From contig JAIMBT010000013.1 of assembly GCA_023511295.1 (NCBI GenBank), positions 51,831 to 115,830 on the forward strand: a DNA stretch of 64,000 nt, given 5' to 3'. The position numbers and the translations under genes are program-made. This stretch comes from Alicyclobacillus sp. GTDB taxonomy: Bacteria; Bacillota; Bacilli; Alicyclobacillales; Alicyclobacillaceae. The stretch's first letter is position 1. The number at the start of each line of letters is the position of its first letter. The notes under the pieces are model-generated. The model was given only the letters and a program-made list of their open reading frames with translations. It made no database searches and was not told the origin of the DNA. Of this stretch, positions 26,337-34,726 are shown in pieces.

Positions 26337-27376
26337 TGTGCCACCTCCGTCCGCGGCGCGACGGCATGTGTGGTTCGGACAAAGCGCTCCAGCTGGTCCC
26401 GTGCGCGCCCGGATTCCATCAACGCTTGCGCTGCCGCGACGCCGGCGGCGAGACTGTCTGCTCGGCCGCCCACGTAGAGGACGGCCCCGGCGTTCAGCGC
26501 CACGATATCACGGCATGGCCCCTCCTCTCCGTGGAGCACGCGGCGAATCACTTCAGCGTTTTGGACAGCATCCCCACCCTGAACGGCCGCAACCGGTGCA
26601 CGTTGCAGGCCGAACATCTCGGGTGTGCAGACGCCCGTCGTCACCTTTCCGTTTCGGACCTCCGCGTAGACAGTCGGGCCCTGCAGGGAGAACTCGTCAA
26701 TCCCGCCGTCGCCATGGACGACGAGCGCGTGCTTGGCACCGAGCTCGACCAGCGCGGCGGCCAGTTTCTCGACCAGCTCGGCTTGGTACACACCGAGCAC
26801 TTGGCGCGTCGCACCCGCGGGGTTGGTCAGTGGGCCGAGCACGTTAAAGATGGTGCGGAAGCCGAGTTGCTTGCGCGGCTCGGCCGCGTGTTTCATCGCT
26901 GGGTGAAAGGTTTGGGCGAATAGGAAACATAGGTTGGTCTGCGCGAGGCAGGCGGCTGCCTCGTCCTCGTCGAGGTCAATCCGAGCCCCCAGCGCCTGCA
27001 GGACGTCGGCGCTGCCGCTTCGGCTGGACACCGCGCGGTTGCCGTGTTTGGCAATCGGCACACCGCCCGCCGATGCGACGATGGCGGCCGCCGTGGAGAT
27101 GTTGAAGGTGCCACCGCCGTCTCCACCTGTACCGCAGGTGTCGACGACCTCCAAGGGGGTCTCCAGCCTCCGGCTGTGCGCGCGCATGGCGCGCGCGAAC
27201 CCGACAATCTCGTCCACCGTCTCTCCGCGCACAGCCATCGCGGCCAACAGCCCAGCGGTTTGAACGGGCGAGATCTCCCCTTGCATCAAGCGGTCCATAA
27301 ACGCTGCGGCCACGTCCGCCGACAGGCTCTGGCCGCGCGCAACGTGTTTCAGCACATCTGTCACAAACGATGACAA
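26333..27376 (-). CDS. trpD: Anthranilate phosphoribosyltransferase
   Basis: Transfers phosphoribose from PRPP to anthranilate. The PRPP-binding signature DTCGTGGDGGGTFNIST and KHGNRAVSSRSGSAD are intact, as is the metal-binding region FHPAMKHAAEPRKQLGFRT. 347 residues is the normal length. Start is TTG 27376, which matches the family N-terminus; its ribosome site GGAGAGGAG lies inside a hairpin that also carries GAG triplets, so TRAP may repress translation here. It is the first structural gene behind the trp leader, where trpE stands in B. subtilis. Confidence 0.96.
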   Translation of the reverse strand: MSSFVTDVLKHVARGQSLSADVAAAFMDRLMQGEISPVQTAGLLAAMAVRGETVDEIVGFARAMRAHSRRLETPLEVVDTCGTGGDGGGTFNISTAAAIVASAGGVPIAKHGNRAVSSRSGSADVLQALGARIDLDEDEAAACLAQTNLCFLFAQTFHPAMKHAAEPRKQLGFRTIFNVLGPLTNPAGATRQVLGVYQAELVEKLAAALVELGAKHALVVHGDGGIDEFSLQGPTVYAEVRNGKVTTGVCTPEMFGLQRAPVAAVQGGDAVQNAEVIRRVLHGEEGPCRDIVALNAGAVLYVGGRADSLAAGVAAAQALMESGRARDQLERFVRTTHAVAPRTEVAQ

Positions 27377-27379
27377 TTT

Positions 27380-27408
27380 CGCTCAGCTCCTCTCCAAACG
27401 GCTGAGCG
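27380..27408 (-). promoter_or_regulatory. Hairpin holding the trpD ribosome-binding site
   Basis: CGCTCAGC (27408-27401) pairs perfectly with GCTGAGCG (27387-27380); the 13-nt loop contains GGAGAGGA. Three GAG triplets (27382-27394) overlap it. In B. subtilis TRAP binding allows a similar hairpin to block trpE translation. Confidence 0.6.
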
Positions 27409-27435
27409 GGAAGGGTGCCAGCAGCCCGGATAAAC

Positions 27436-27471
27436 AAAAAACCGCAGGTTGGACAGCATCCAAACATGCGG
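27436..27471 (-). terminator. trp attenuator terminator
   Basis: CCGCA pairs with TGCGG and TTGGA with TCCAA around a 5-nt loop, followed by six Ts (27441-27436). It lies 60 nt before trpD and its 5' arm shares four bases with the proposed antiterminator. Confidence 0.75.
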
Positions 27472-27509
27472 AAAGCGGCCGCTTGACACAGGCAATGGCT
27501 CTTCTCCGC
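27468..27509 (-). promoter_or_regulatory. Proposed trp antiterminator
   Basis: GCGGAgAAG (27509-27501, one bulged G) can pair with CTTTCCGC (27475-27468). Its 3' arm contains the first four bases of the terminator stem, so the two structures exclude each other; its 5' arm contains three of the GAG triplets. This is the logic of TRAP attenuation. Confidence 0.6.
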
Positions 27510-27528
27510 TCAACTCGCCTCGGCTCTC
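27499..27528 (-). promoter_or_regulatory. TRAP-binding GAG repeat array
   Basis: Six GAG triplets on the minus strand, the last five spaced exactly 2 nt apart (GAG-gc-GAG-tt-GAG-cg-GAG-aa-GAG). Two more GAGs lie at 27583-27576 and three at 27394-27382, eleven in all. TRAP is an 11-mer that binds (G/U)AG triplets with 2-3 nt spacers. Confidence 0.8.
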
Positions 27529-27594
27529 AAACGGCTGCGAAGCGTTCGCAGCCAACCCGTGAACGACATTCCAAACTCAGCTCAGCTTACGTTG

Positions 27595-27623
27595 ATGATA
27601 CGGGTTCCCCGGCATTTCGTCAA
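27595..27623 (-). promoter_or_regulatory. trp operon promoter
   Basis: TTGACG (27623-27618), 17-nt spacer, TATCAT (27600-27595). The -35 box overlaps the aroH stop codon; start about 27588, giving a leader of about 210 nt before trpD. Confidence 0.7.
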
Positions 27624-28027
27624 CTCTCCGCGTCGGTACTTGAGGAAAATTGGCGCTCGACCATATCTGGGCGCAGCGCGACCGCTTCCCGGAGGTAGAC
27701 GTGCACGAGGTCCTGTTGCGCGCGTGCCGTCGTGGCGTGAACCAGCACCCGGATACAGCGCGGCATGGCCCCGTCGATGTTCAACTCAGGGGCGCACATC
27801 AAGGGTACCCACTGCCACCCGTCCAGGCTTCGCACCGCTTTCGCTGGGAAGTCCGCCGTGAGGTCCTGGGTCATCGTCAGGAAGACGCTCGCCACGTCGT
27901 CGATGTCGAGGTCGTTCGCGGCGACGATTTCCTTCATCAACTCTTGCGTGGCCGCGAAGATGGCTTCTTTGCTGTTGGCGGTCACCGTCGTGGCGCCGCG
28001 GATTCCGCGTACTTTCAGAGGACTCAC
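27620..28027 (-). CDS. aroH: Chorismate mutase, AroH type
   Basis: Trimeric monofunctional chorismate mutase that turns chorismate into prephenate. Active-site residues known from B. subtilis are visible: arginine in VRGIRGATTV, cysteine and glutamate in VPLMCAPELNIDG, arginine in CIRVLV and tyrosine-arginine in HVYLREAVALRPD. 135 residues, close to the 127 of B. subtilis. GTG 28027 overlaps the aroB stop (GTGA) but the AAGGAG site touches it; a CTG at 28018, 8 nt after AAGGAG and right at the family N-terminus, is a possible true start. The trp promoter overlaps its stop codon. Confidence 0.95.
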   Translation of the reverse strand: MSPLKVRGIRGATTVTANSKEAIFAATQELMKEIVAANDLDIDDVASVFLTMTQDLTADFPAKAVRSLDGWQWVPLMCAPELNIDGAMPRCIRVLVHATTARAQQDLVHVYLREAVALRPDMVERQFSSSTDAES

Positions 28028-29145
28028 TCCTTCGCTCGATTCGCTGCGGGTCCTGCTCCGCGAAGCCTCTGCCAGGCCCGGGCCACCTCGTCCGGCGTCA
28101 CGTCGTCGACGATGACGACGTCCCCGACGTCCCGCGGCAGGGCAAGCGTCCAGCCACGCCCGCTGCGATGCTTTTTGTCTCGCTCCATCACCGCGGCCAC
28201 GTCAGACCACTCCAGGTCCGGGAGCGTGACCGGCAGTCCGTGTTGACAGAATGTCGAAGTGATCTGATCTCTCATCGTTTCCGACAACATCCGACGCTGT
28301 GCGGCGAGCTCCGCCTCCACGACGATGCCCAGGGCGACGGCCTCGCCATGGTGGATCTGATAGTCGGAACACTGCTCAATGGCGTGGCCCACGGTGTGCC
28401 CGAGGTTGAGCTGCATGCGCGGGCCCTGTTCGCGCTCATCCTGCTCGACAATCGCGACCTTTACCGCCGAAGCGCGAGCGACGAGCGATTCCGTGCGCTC
28501 CGGACCAGGATACGCCGGGACGGGTTGGTCCGTGAGCTCTTGAAACAGCGCCGGGTCCCCAATCAGTCCGTGCTTGAGGACCTCGGCCATCCCACCGCGC
28601 CACTCTCGTTCAGGCAGGGTCGCCAGTGCGGAGGTGTCGTACAGGACCAGGCGCGGCGGGTAGAACGCCCCGACCAGGTTCTTGCCCTCTGCGAGGTTCA
28701 CGCCGACCTTGCCCCCGATGCTCGAGTCGTGGGCGAGGAGCGTCGTCGGGACCTGCACGAACCGAACGCCGCGTTGGTAGGTCGCGGCGACAAATCCGGC
28801 CAAATCGCCCACCATGCCACCGCCTACCGCTACGACAACCCCGTCCCGGCGGAGGCCCACCCCGACCAAGGACTGGTACAGTTGTTCGGCAGTGGCGAGC
28901 GACTTGGACGCATCCCCGGCCCGCACCACGCCGATGGAGGCGATGTACCCCGCCGCTTCACAGGCCGCTTTCAAGCGGCTCGGGATACCCACCGCCGCCA
29001 CCTGGTCATCCGTGATGAGGAACAACTGCGCACCGGGTCGGATGCCAACATCCTGCAGCCAACTGGGCGCCTGTTCGAGCAGGCCGTCGCCGACAACGAA
29101 CGGGTAGCTGCCTGCCGCAGCTTGCACATGGAGTGTGGTCGTCAT
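28024..29145 (-). CDS. aroB: 3-dehydroquinate synthase
   Basis: NAD- and zinc-dependent enzyme making 3-dehydroquinate from DAHP, the second shikimate step. Seen: VGGGMVGDLAGFVAATYQRGV (NAD loop, cited as GGGMVGDLAGF), FVQVPTTLLAHDSSIGGKVGVN with the catalytic lysine, and the metal ligands in LNLGHTVGHAIE and the HGEAVALG histidine. 373 residues is normal. ATG 29145 overlaps the aroC stop by 4 nt. The aroC-aroB-aroH order is the same as in B. subtilis (aroF-aroB-aroH there). Confidence 0.97.
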   Translation of the reverse strand: MTTTLHVQAAAGSYPFVVGDGLLEQAPSWLQDVGIRPGAQLFLITDDQVAAVGIPSRLKAACEAAGYIASIGVVRAGDASKSLATAEQLYQSLVGVGLRRDGVVVAVGGGMVGDLAGFVAATYQRGVRFVQVPTTLLAHDSSIGGKVGVNLAEGKNLVGAFYPPRLVLYDTSALATLPEREWRGGMAEVLKHGLIGDPALFQELTDQPVPAYPGPERTESLVARASAVKVAIVEQDEREQGPRMQLNLGHTVGHAIEQCSDYQIHHGEAVALGIVVEAELAAQRRMLSETMRDQITSTFCQHGLPVTLPDLEWSDVAAVMERDKKHRSGRGWTLALPRDVGDVVIVDDVTPDEVARAWQRLRGAGPAANRAKE

Positions 29146-30299
29146 CGCGTCGCCACCCGTTTCTGGTACTGCTTCCAGTTGTCCTCCACCTGCTCGATGG
29201 AGTCGCCGCCGAACTTCTCCAGGAAGGCGTCGGCCATCACCCAGGCGACGGCGTGCTCGCCGACCACACTGGCGGCTGGCACGGCGCAGTAGTCGGATCG
29301 CTCGACCGTGGCAGGTTCCGGCTCCTTCGTGACCATATTGACGCTGGCCAGGGGGGTGTAGAGGGTCGAGATGGGTTTCATCGCGGCCCGCACCACCACC
29401 GGTTGCCCGTTCGTCACGCCGCCTTCGAGCCCACCCGCCCCGTTGCGCGGCCGGTCGTACGCACCGCCGGTCCAGTGAATGGGGTCGTGCACGTCCGAGC
29501 CAAATCGGTGCGCGGCCTCAAAGCCGAGCCCAATCTCGACCCCCTTGATGGCCTGGATGCTCATCACGGCGGCCGCCAGACGTCCGTCCAGCTTGCGGTC
29601 CGGATGGACGTAGCTGCCGAGCCCGACGGGACAGCCGGTGACCAACACCTCGAACACGCCGCCCACGGTGTCGCCCCGTTCCTTGGCGAGATCAATCTTG
29701 CGCATCATCCGCTCCGCCGCCTCCGGGTCCGCGCAGCGAACCGGTGACGCCTCGGCCGCCTGCACCAGCTCGGCCCAAGCGGTCGGAAGGTGGGTCGCCC
29801 GCTCGCCGCCAATCTCGACGACGTGCGCGAACACCGAGATGCCAAAGTGCGCCAACAGCTGTTTCGCAAATGCGCCCGCTGCAACCATGGTGGCGGTGTT
29901 GCGCGCGCTCGCCCGCTCCAGTACGTTGCGGATGTCCGCGTGGTCGTACTTGATGGCACCGGCTAGGTCGGCGTGGCCGGGACGCGGTCGGACAACCCGC
30001 TTGTTGCCCTCCGGTTCTGCATCCCACACCGACATCCGGTCGGTCCAGTGTTTGAAGTCCCGGTTGGCGATGTGGAGCGTGATGGGCGAACCGAGGGTGC
30101 GGCCAAACCGCAGCCCGCTCGTCACCTCCACCTCGTCCGTCTCAATCTTCTGGCGGTAACCCCGACCATAGCCGAGTTGGCGCTTGCGCAGCGCCTCGTT
30201 GACCGCCTCCCGCGAGATGGTCAGGTTGCTGGGAAAGCCCTCGAGCACCACTGTCAGCTCGGGACCGTGCGACTCGCCGCCGGACAAGTATCTGATCAC
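29142..30299 (-). CDS. aroC: Chorismate synthase
   Basis: FMN-dependent final enzyme of the shikimate pathway, releasing phosphate from EPSP to give chorismate. The N-terminus IRYLSGGESHGPELTVVLEG, shortened here to GGESHGP, and the motifs RPGHADLAGA, RASARNT and the C-terminal DSCAVPAA-like DYCAVPAASVVGE are typical. I chose GTG 30299, giving 385 residues, because family similarity begins there; AGGCAGGA lies upstream. First aro gene; it starts only 65 nt after an M42 peptidase gene and may be transcribed together with the upstream genes, since no separate promoter was recognised. Confidence 0.96.
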   Translation of the reverse strand: MIRYLSGGESHGPELTVVLEGFPSNLTISREAVNEALRKRQLGYGRGYRQKIETDEVEVTSGLRFGRTLGSPITLHIANRDFKHWTDRMSVWDAEPEGNKRVVRPRPGHADLAGAIKYDHADIRNVLERASARNTATMVAAGAFAKQLLAHFGISVFAHVVEIGGERATHLPTAWAELVQAAEASPVRCADPEAAERMMRKIDLAKERGDTVGGVFEVLVTGCPVGLGSYVHPDRKLDGRLAAAVMSIQAIKGVEIGLGFEAAHRFGSDVHDPIHWTGGAYDRPRNGAGGLEGGVTNGQPVVVRAAMKPISTLYTPLASVNMVTKEPEPATVERSDYCAVPAASVVGEHAVAWVMADAFLEKFGGDSIEQVEDNWKQYQKRVATR

Positions 30300-30364
30300 G
30301 GTGAGTTCCTGCCTTTCCAAGGGAATCCGCGCTGTCGGACGCCCGCTCAAGATGTCTCAGCGAT

Positions 30365-31360
30365 TCAGACCCGCGACGCCCGCTCGCGTATTGCCGCCTG
30401 CAACAGCCGGACACAGGCGTTGACGTCGGCGAGATCAATCACGGTCGAGGGGCCGCCCACATACCGCGCCGGGTATGACACGCCGCCCACGGCCACACCG
30501 TCGACAGACCGCTGCAGGCTTCCTGCGTCGGTCATGCCCTCCGGCCACACCTCGTACTGCACTGGAATCCCCGCAGCCGCTGCACTGTCCGTCAACAGGT
30601 CTTTCACGGCGATGGGAACAATGGCGGTCTGGTCCATAATTTTCACAGCGGGTCCTTTGCCCAGTTCAATCGCCAGTCGCGCAGCACCCGGCATGTCGCC
30701 GGCGGGCACCGCGTCAATCACCAGGGCCAAGTCCGGCTGCAGTTGGTAGGCCAAGGTTTTCGCGCCGCGCGCGCCGACGGCACTCTGCGCTGTGAACGCC
30801 AGCGTGACGTTGCGCCCCTCGCCCGCCGCTGTCCGGAACACCTCCAGGGCGATGGCGCAGCCGACGCGGTTGTCGAGCGCGCGGCCGGCCAACCGCCCAT
30901 CGGCCAGCTCCACAACGGGTTCCAGGACGACGCCGGAGAGTCCGACGTGGACACGCGCTTCGGCGGCGGTGCGCGAGTCGGCCCCGATATCCACGTACAG
31001 GTGCTCAAAGCCAAGATCCTGGTCCGCCACGTCGTGCGCAGCGCCGACCACGCCGACGACGCCGTTCGCGAAGGCCAGGTGGCGGCCGACGAGTGTGGCG
31101 GGGCGCAGGGCCCCGACCGAAACGAGTCGGAGGAAGCCGTTATCTTCGATGTGCACCACCATCGCACCCGCTTCATCCGCGTGCGCCGCCAGCAAGATGT
31201 GCGGCCCTTGTCCGTTGTGTCGAGCGATGCCGTTGCCGAGCGCGTCGATGCGCACCTCGTCGGCGACATCGGCGACCATGCCGAGCAACACGTCCTGAAT
31301 CCCGCGCTCCGAGCCAGACGGGGCCACGATGGCAGCCAGCTCCAGAATCCGTTCCTTCAC
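30365..31360 (-). CDS. M42-family peptidase paralogue with lost active-site residues
   Basis: Fold-level member of the M42 (TET/YsdC-type) metallo-aminopeptidases, 331 residues. The first two metal ligands are kept (H60 and D62 in AAHADEAG, D163 in ALDNRVG, D216 in VIDAVPAGD), but the catalytic glutamate and the next metal ligand, normally QEE, are replaced (AQSAVGARGA, S193-A194), and the last metal histidine in RYxH is glycine (ARYVGG, G302). It is therefore probably inactive as a peptidase and may be a structural or regulatory partner of the two intact paralogues upstream. Its start overlaps the second paralogue's stop by 4 nt, so all three are co-translated. Confidence 0.85.
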   Translation of the reverse strand: MKERILELAAIVAPSGSERGIQDVLLGMVADVADEVRIDALGNGIARHNGQGPHILLAAHADEAGAMVVHIEDNGFLRLVSVGALRPATLVGRHLAFANGVVGVVGAAHDVADQDLGFEHLYVDIGADSRTAAEARVHVGLSGVVLEPVVELADGRLAGRALDNRVGCAIALEVFRTAAGEGRNVTLAFTAQSAVGARGAKTLAYQLQPDLALVIDAVPAGDMPGAARLAIELGKGPAVKIMDQTAIVPIAVKDLLTDSAAAAGIPVQYEVWPEGMTDAGSLQRSVDGVAVGGVSYPARYVGGPSTVIDLADVNACVRLLQAAIRERASRV

Positions 31361-32382
31361 CGTGCGAAACCTCCCTCCGCGATGGCCTCCACCACAGCGG
31401 CCACCAGGCGAATCGTGTTGTGGTAGTCCTCGAGCGAGATGATCTGGGCCGGCGCGTGGATGTAGCGGACCGGCACGGAGATACCGCCACCCGTCACGCC
31501 AGCGCGGGTTTTGTGAATGGCGCCAAAGTCGTTCGATCCGCCCTTGACCTGGCGCAGTTGGAACGGGATCCCCTGGTCGCGGGCCACGCGCATCATGAAC
31601 TCGAGAAAGCGCTGGTCCGCCAGCGTCTGGCCGTCCTGGACTGTGAGCGCAGGACCTGCACCGAGTACCGTTCCGCGCGTGTGGCCAGGTGCCCCGACCG
31701 GATCGGCGCAGACCGTCCCCTCCAAGGCGATGGCGATGTCGGGCGCCACGCGGTGCCCGGCGACGGTCGCCCCGCGCAGGCCAATCTCCTCCTGCACAGT
31801 GAATGCGCCCACCAGCCGCGCTGGCAGCCGTCGCCGCAAGGTTTCCACAAGGACCGCGCAGCCAACCCGGTCGTCGAACGACTTGGCCTTGGCACAGTTC
31901 TCTCCTATCTCGCCGTACTGCGTCGCAAACACCGCGACGTCTCCGGGCTCGACGGCCCGCAGGGCGTCATCCTTGTCCCTGGCTCCAATGTCGATGTAGA
32001 GCTGATCTACGGACAGCGGGTGTTTGCGCTCCTCCCCGTCCTGCAGATGCAACGGCTTCGACCCAATCACGCCAAACGGCCCATCTCTCCCGATGCGCAC
32101 CGGCTTCGACACGAGGACCCTCGGGTCAATGCCGCCAATCGTGCGGAAACGCAAAAGGCCGTTGTCTTCCACGTGGACCACCATCAACCCGACCTCGTCC
32201 ATGTGTGCGTCGAGCATCACGAGCGGTCCCGAGCGGTCCCGATTTTGTTCCACGTAGAGGGTCCCGAGCACGTCGGTGTACATACAATCTGCCGCTCCGT
32301 CCAATTCGGCCCGGAGGAGGTCCCGGACCGCGTCCTCGAAACCAGAGGGGCCGGCGGCTTCGGTCAATCGTTTCAGTAGCAT
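31357..32382 (-). CDS. M42-family metallo-aminopeptidase (intact)
   Basis: Member of the M42 family of dinuclear-metal aminopeptidases that assemble into large TET complexes and trim oligopeptides in the cytoplasm. All key residues are seen: LDAHMDEVG (H60, D62), SFDDRVGCA, TVQEEIGLRGA with the catalytic and metal glutamates, EGTVCADP with an acidic ligand, and PVRYIHAP with the final histidine. 341 residues is standard. ATG 32382 follows GGAGG by 7 nt and overlaps the upstream paralogue by 10 nt. Middle of a three-gene tandem; substrate preference cannot be told from sequence alone. Confidence 0.9.
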   Translation of the reverse strand: MLLKRLTEAAGPSGFEDAVRDLLRAELDGAADCMYTDVLGTLYVEQNRDRSGPLVMLDAHMDEVGLMVVHVEDNGLLRFRTIGGIDPRVLVSKPVRIGRDGPFGVIGSKPLHLQDGEERKHPLSVDQLYIDIGARDKDDALRAVEPGDVAVFATQYGEIGENCAKAKSFDDRVGCAVLVETLRRRLPARLVGAFTVQEEIGLRGATVAGHRVAPDIAIALEGTVCADPVGAPGHTRGTVLGAGPALTVQDGQTLADQRFLEFMMRVARDQGIPFQLRQVKGGSNDFGAIHKTRAGVTGGGISVPVRYIHAPAQIISLEDYHNTIRLVAAVVEAIAEGGFAR

Positions 32383-33479
32383 GTCAACGCCTCCACGTCG
32401 GTCCGGGAGAGCCCCGCAATGTAATGAGCGAGCAGCCGCCCGCAGGCGACGATGTCGTCGTAGCTGCCCGTCTCCACAGAGCCGTGCATGTAGCGGATGG
32501 GGATGCCGACGACGCCGGTCGCCATCCCCATCCCGGCAATCTGCAGCTGCCATGCATCCGTTCCCGTCGGCCCCTGGGACAGCTCAATCTGAAACGCGAT
32601 GCCGTTCGCGACGGCGGTGTCGCGCAGCCCCTGAAACACCTTGGGGTGGATGTTCGGTCCGAACGTGATGACCGGACCGCCCCCCAGCTCAAAGCCGACG
32701 TCCGGGGCCTGCCCAGGCATGTCAGCGAAGGTCACGTCGACCGCAATCGCGATGTCGGGCTGGACGCCGTACCCGAGTGTCACCGCGCCGCGGATGCCCG
32801 CCTCTTCCTGGACGCTCGCCGCCGCATAGACGTCCGCTTCGTGGCGCAGTTGTCGCAGGTACTCGAGGCACTCGAGCACGATGGCGAGGCTGGTCCGATT
32901 GTCCAACGCCTTGCCGCTCAGCCGGTTGTTCAAGAGTTGCAGCGTCTCCCGCGCGACGGTCACGCGATCCCCAACCCTCACCCGTTCCCGTACGCGCGCT
33001 TCGGGCATGGCGAGGTCGATATACAGTTCCTCCAGAGTCGGCGCCTGCTTGCGCTGCGCTGGCGTCGTCAGGTGCGGCGGCTGCGAACCGACAATGCCGA
33101 GCAGGGTCTCCCGGCCGTGAACGACAACCTCCTGCCCCACGAGCGTCCGTGGATCAAACCCGCCGGACTGCGCCACGCGCAGGTACCCACCGTCGTCAAT
33201 CTGGCTCACCACGAGGGCAATCTCGTCCATATGCGCGGACAGCAGCACCTTTGGCGCCCCATCTCCGCCGCTGCCACGGACGACGCCGATCACGTTCCCC
33301 ATCACGTCCGTCCGGATGTCCTCTGTGTACGCGCCGAGGGCCGCGCGCACCTTGTCCGCAATGGCTTCTTCGAAGCCGGGTCCGGCGTGGCTGTCCAACA
33401 GCTGGAGCAGCGTCGCCTTGTGCCGACCCACCGTCGAGGTGGGCGTCGGCCGGGATTGGCCCGGGTCGTCGTAAGTCAC
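32373..33479 (-). CDS. M42-family metallo-aminopeptidase (intact)
   Basis: First-transcribed of three tandem M42 paralogues, 368 residues. Metal and catalytic residues are complete: LSAHMDEIA, KALDNRTSLA, SVQEEAGIRGA, AVDVTFADMPG and PIRYMHGSVE. The N-terminal 15-20 residues are rich in Pro, Thr and Ser and not family-like. GTG 33479 lies 8 nt after GGAGAGGAG; a GTG three codons upstream is also possible. It begins 82 nt after the RluA-type gene, so all may belong to one long transcript leading into aroCBH. Different substrate ranges for the two intact copies are plausible, as in archaeal TET1/TET2/TET3 (inference). Confidence 0.9.
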   Translation of the reverse strand: MTYDDPGQSRPTPTSTVGRHKATLLQLLDSHAGPGFEEAIADKVRAALGAYTEDIRTDVMGNVIGVVRGSGGDGAPKVLLSAHMDEIALVVSQIDDGGYLRVAQSGGFDPRTLVGQEVVVHGRETLLGIVGSQPPHLTTPAQRKQAPTLEELYIDLAMPEARVRERVRVGDRVTVARETLQLLNNRLSGKALDNRTSLAIVLECLEYLRQLRHEADVYAAASVQEEAGIRGAVTLGYGVQPDIAIAVDVTFADMPGQAPDVGFELGGGPVITFGPNIHPKVFQGLRDTAVANGIAFQIELSQGPTGTDAWQLQIAGMGMATGVVGIPIRYMHGSVETGSYDDIVACGRLLAHYIAGLSRTDVEALTCY

Positions 33480-33561
33480 GGCACACACTCCTCTCCCAAT
33501 CCTGTGGTCCGATGTCCCAGTGGAGGTGGGACGGTTTCGCACAACGGGACCACCGCCCGTG

Positions 33562-34638
33562 TTACGGTTTGCGATCGCTGTGGTCTATGGTATCAAAAAT
33601 CGGACAGTTCTCGACCAGGGGATTGCAATCTTCTGCACGCGGCCAGTCCGAAACCTGCCCGCCGAGGGCGCACCATGCCTGGCGCATGTCCGTCGGAGGC
33701 GGCGCGAACACCGCAGTCTCGTGGCCCGTCACAGGATGTCGGAACCAAAGCCATGCGGCGTGCAGCGCCTGGCGTGCGATGAGTTGGCCATCCGGCGATT
33801 CGAGGTCGCGGCGGGGCCCGTAGGCCGGATCTCCCCACAGCGGTTGACCGACGGCGGCGAAGTGCACCCGGATTTGGTGCGTCCGCCCGGTCTCGAGGAC
33901 GACCATCACGAGGGCGGAGCGGGCTGCGCGCGCAAGCACGCGGTAGTGCGTCACCGCCCGCTGACCGGTGGCGGAGATCACCCGTCTCGACGGGGCGTTT
34001 GGGGCTTGCGCGATGGGGAGGTCGATGGTCTCCCAATCGCTCGCCCCGGCACCGAAATTGCCGGACGGGTCTGTCGACGCGAGATGGACAATCGCCAGGT
34101 AGGCCCGGTGGACGTCCCCCCGCCTCAGGGCCTCGTCAAACAGGTGGTGGAAGTGCGCGTGCTTCGCCAGCAGCAGCAAGCCGGACGTGTCCCGGTCCAA
34201 GCGGTGCACGCAGTGCGGCACCAGGGGTGCGATGTGCGCGTACACGGCGTCCAGGATGGACCCGGTCCGCTCCCGCGACGTCGGGTGGCTCAAGACGCCG
34301 GCCGGCTTGTCGACGACCAACACCTCGGAGTCTTCATAGGCAATCTGAAGCGGCTGTGGGGACGCGATGAGGTCGGTCGTCTCAACCGGCAACCACACGG
34401 CGAGGGTATCCCCCGCTTCGACGCGCGCCGTCAAGTAGACGGGTGCGCCGTTTCGCATCACACCTTCCGTGGTGATGAGGCTGCGCAGGGCCCGTCTCGA
34501 CAGGCGCAACTGGGACTCCAGGATGGACCGGACCGTCCGCCCGGCCTGTGCTTGGGTGACGGTGAGCACGAACGGCAGTCCCGGCCCCTCCCGATTCGGT
34601 TCGTCACTCGTCCTCTGCGCCACATCGTCCGCCTCCAT
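33562..34638 (-). CDS. RluA-family RNA pseudouridine synthase
   Basis: Isomerises specific uridines in rRNA or tRNA. An N-terminal S4-like domain (about residues 25-90, with SRRALRSLITTEGVMRNG) precedes the catalytic domain, where the active-site aspartate is in HCVHRLDRDTSGLLLL and the second motif is ETGRTHQIRVHF. The 358 residues include a C-terminal extension of about 30 residues. RluA, RluC and RluD cannot be separated by eye, so no symbol is given. ATG 34638 follows GGAGG by 4 nt. It is divergent from tRNA-Gly and heads the minus-strand M42-aro run. Confidence 0.9.
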   Translation of the reverse strand: MEADDVAQRTSDEPNREGPGLPFVLTVTQAQAGRTVRSILESQLRLSRRALRSLITTEGVMRNGAPVYLTARVEAGDTLAVWLPVETTDLIASPQPLQIAYEDSEVLVVDKPAGVLSHPTSRERTGSILDAVYAHIAPLVPHCVHRLDRDTSGLLLLAKHAHFHHLFDEALRRGDVHRAYLAIVHLASTDPSGNFGAGASDWETIDLPIAQAPNAPSRRVISATGQRAVTHYRVLARAARSALVMVVLETGRTHQIRVHFAAVGQPLWGDPAYGPRRDLESPDGQLIARQALHAAWLWFRHPVTGHETAVFAPPPTDMRQAWCALGGQVSDWPRAEDCNPLVENCPIFDTIDHSDRKP

Positions 34639-34726
34639 TCAACCTCCAAACTTATCACAGCTCCTCCGCTTGCGAAAGGGGACGCGGCGCATCTGGCCGC
34701 CCGCCACCGCTGGTTTGAGGGGCCAC

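Noticed and set aside
27361..27620. T-box riboswitch before trpD
   Set aside because: No T-box consensus or specifier-loop pattern; GAG repeats and competing hairpins fit TRAP control instead.
31803..33782. 659-codon open frame on the plus strand
   Set aside because: Antisense of the M42 peptidase genes; composition is arginine/proline-rich with no domain pattern.
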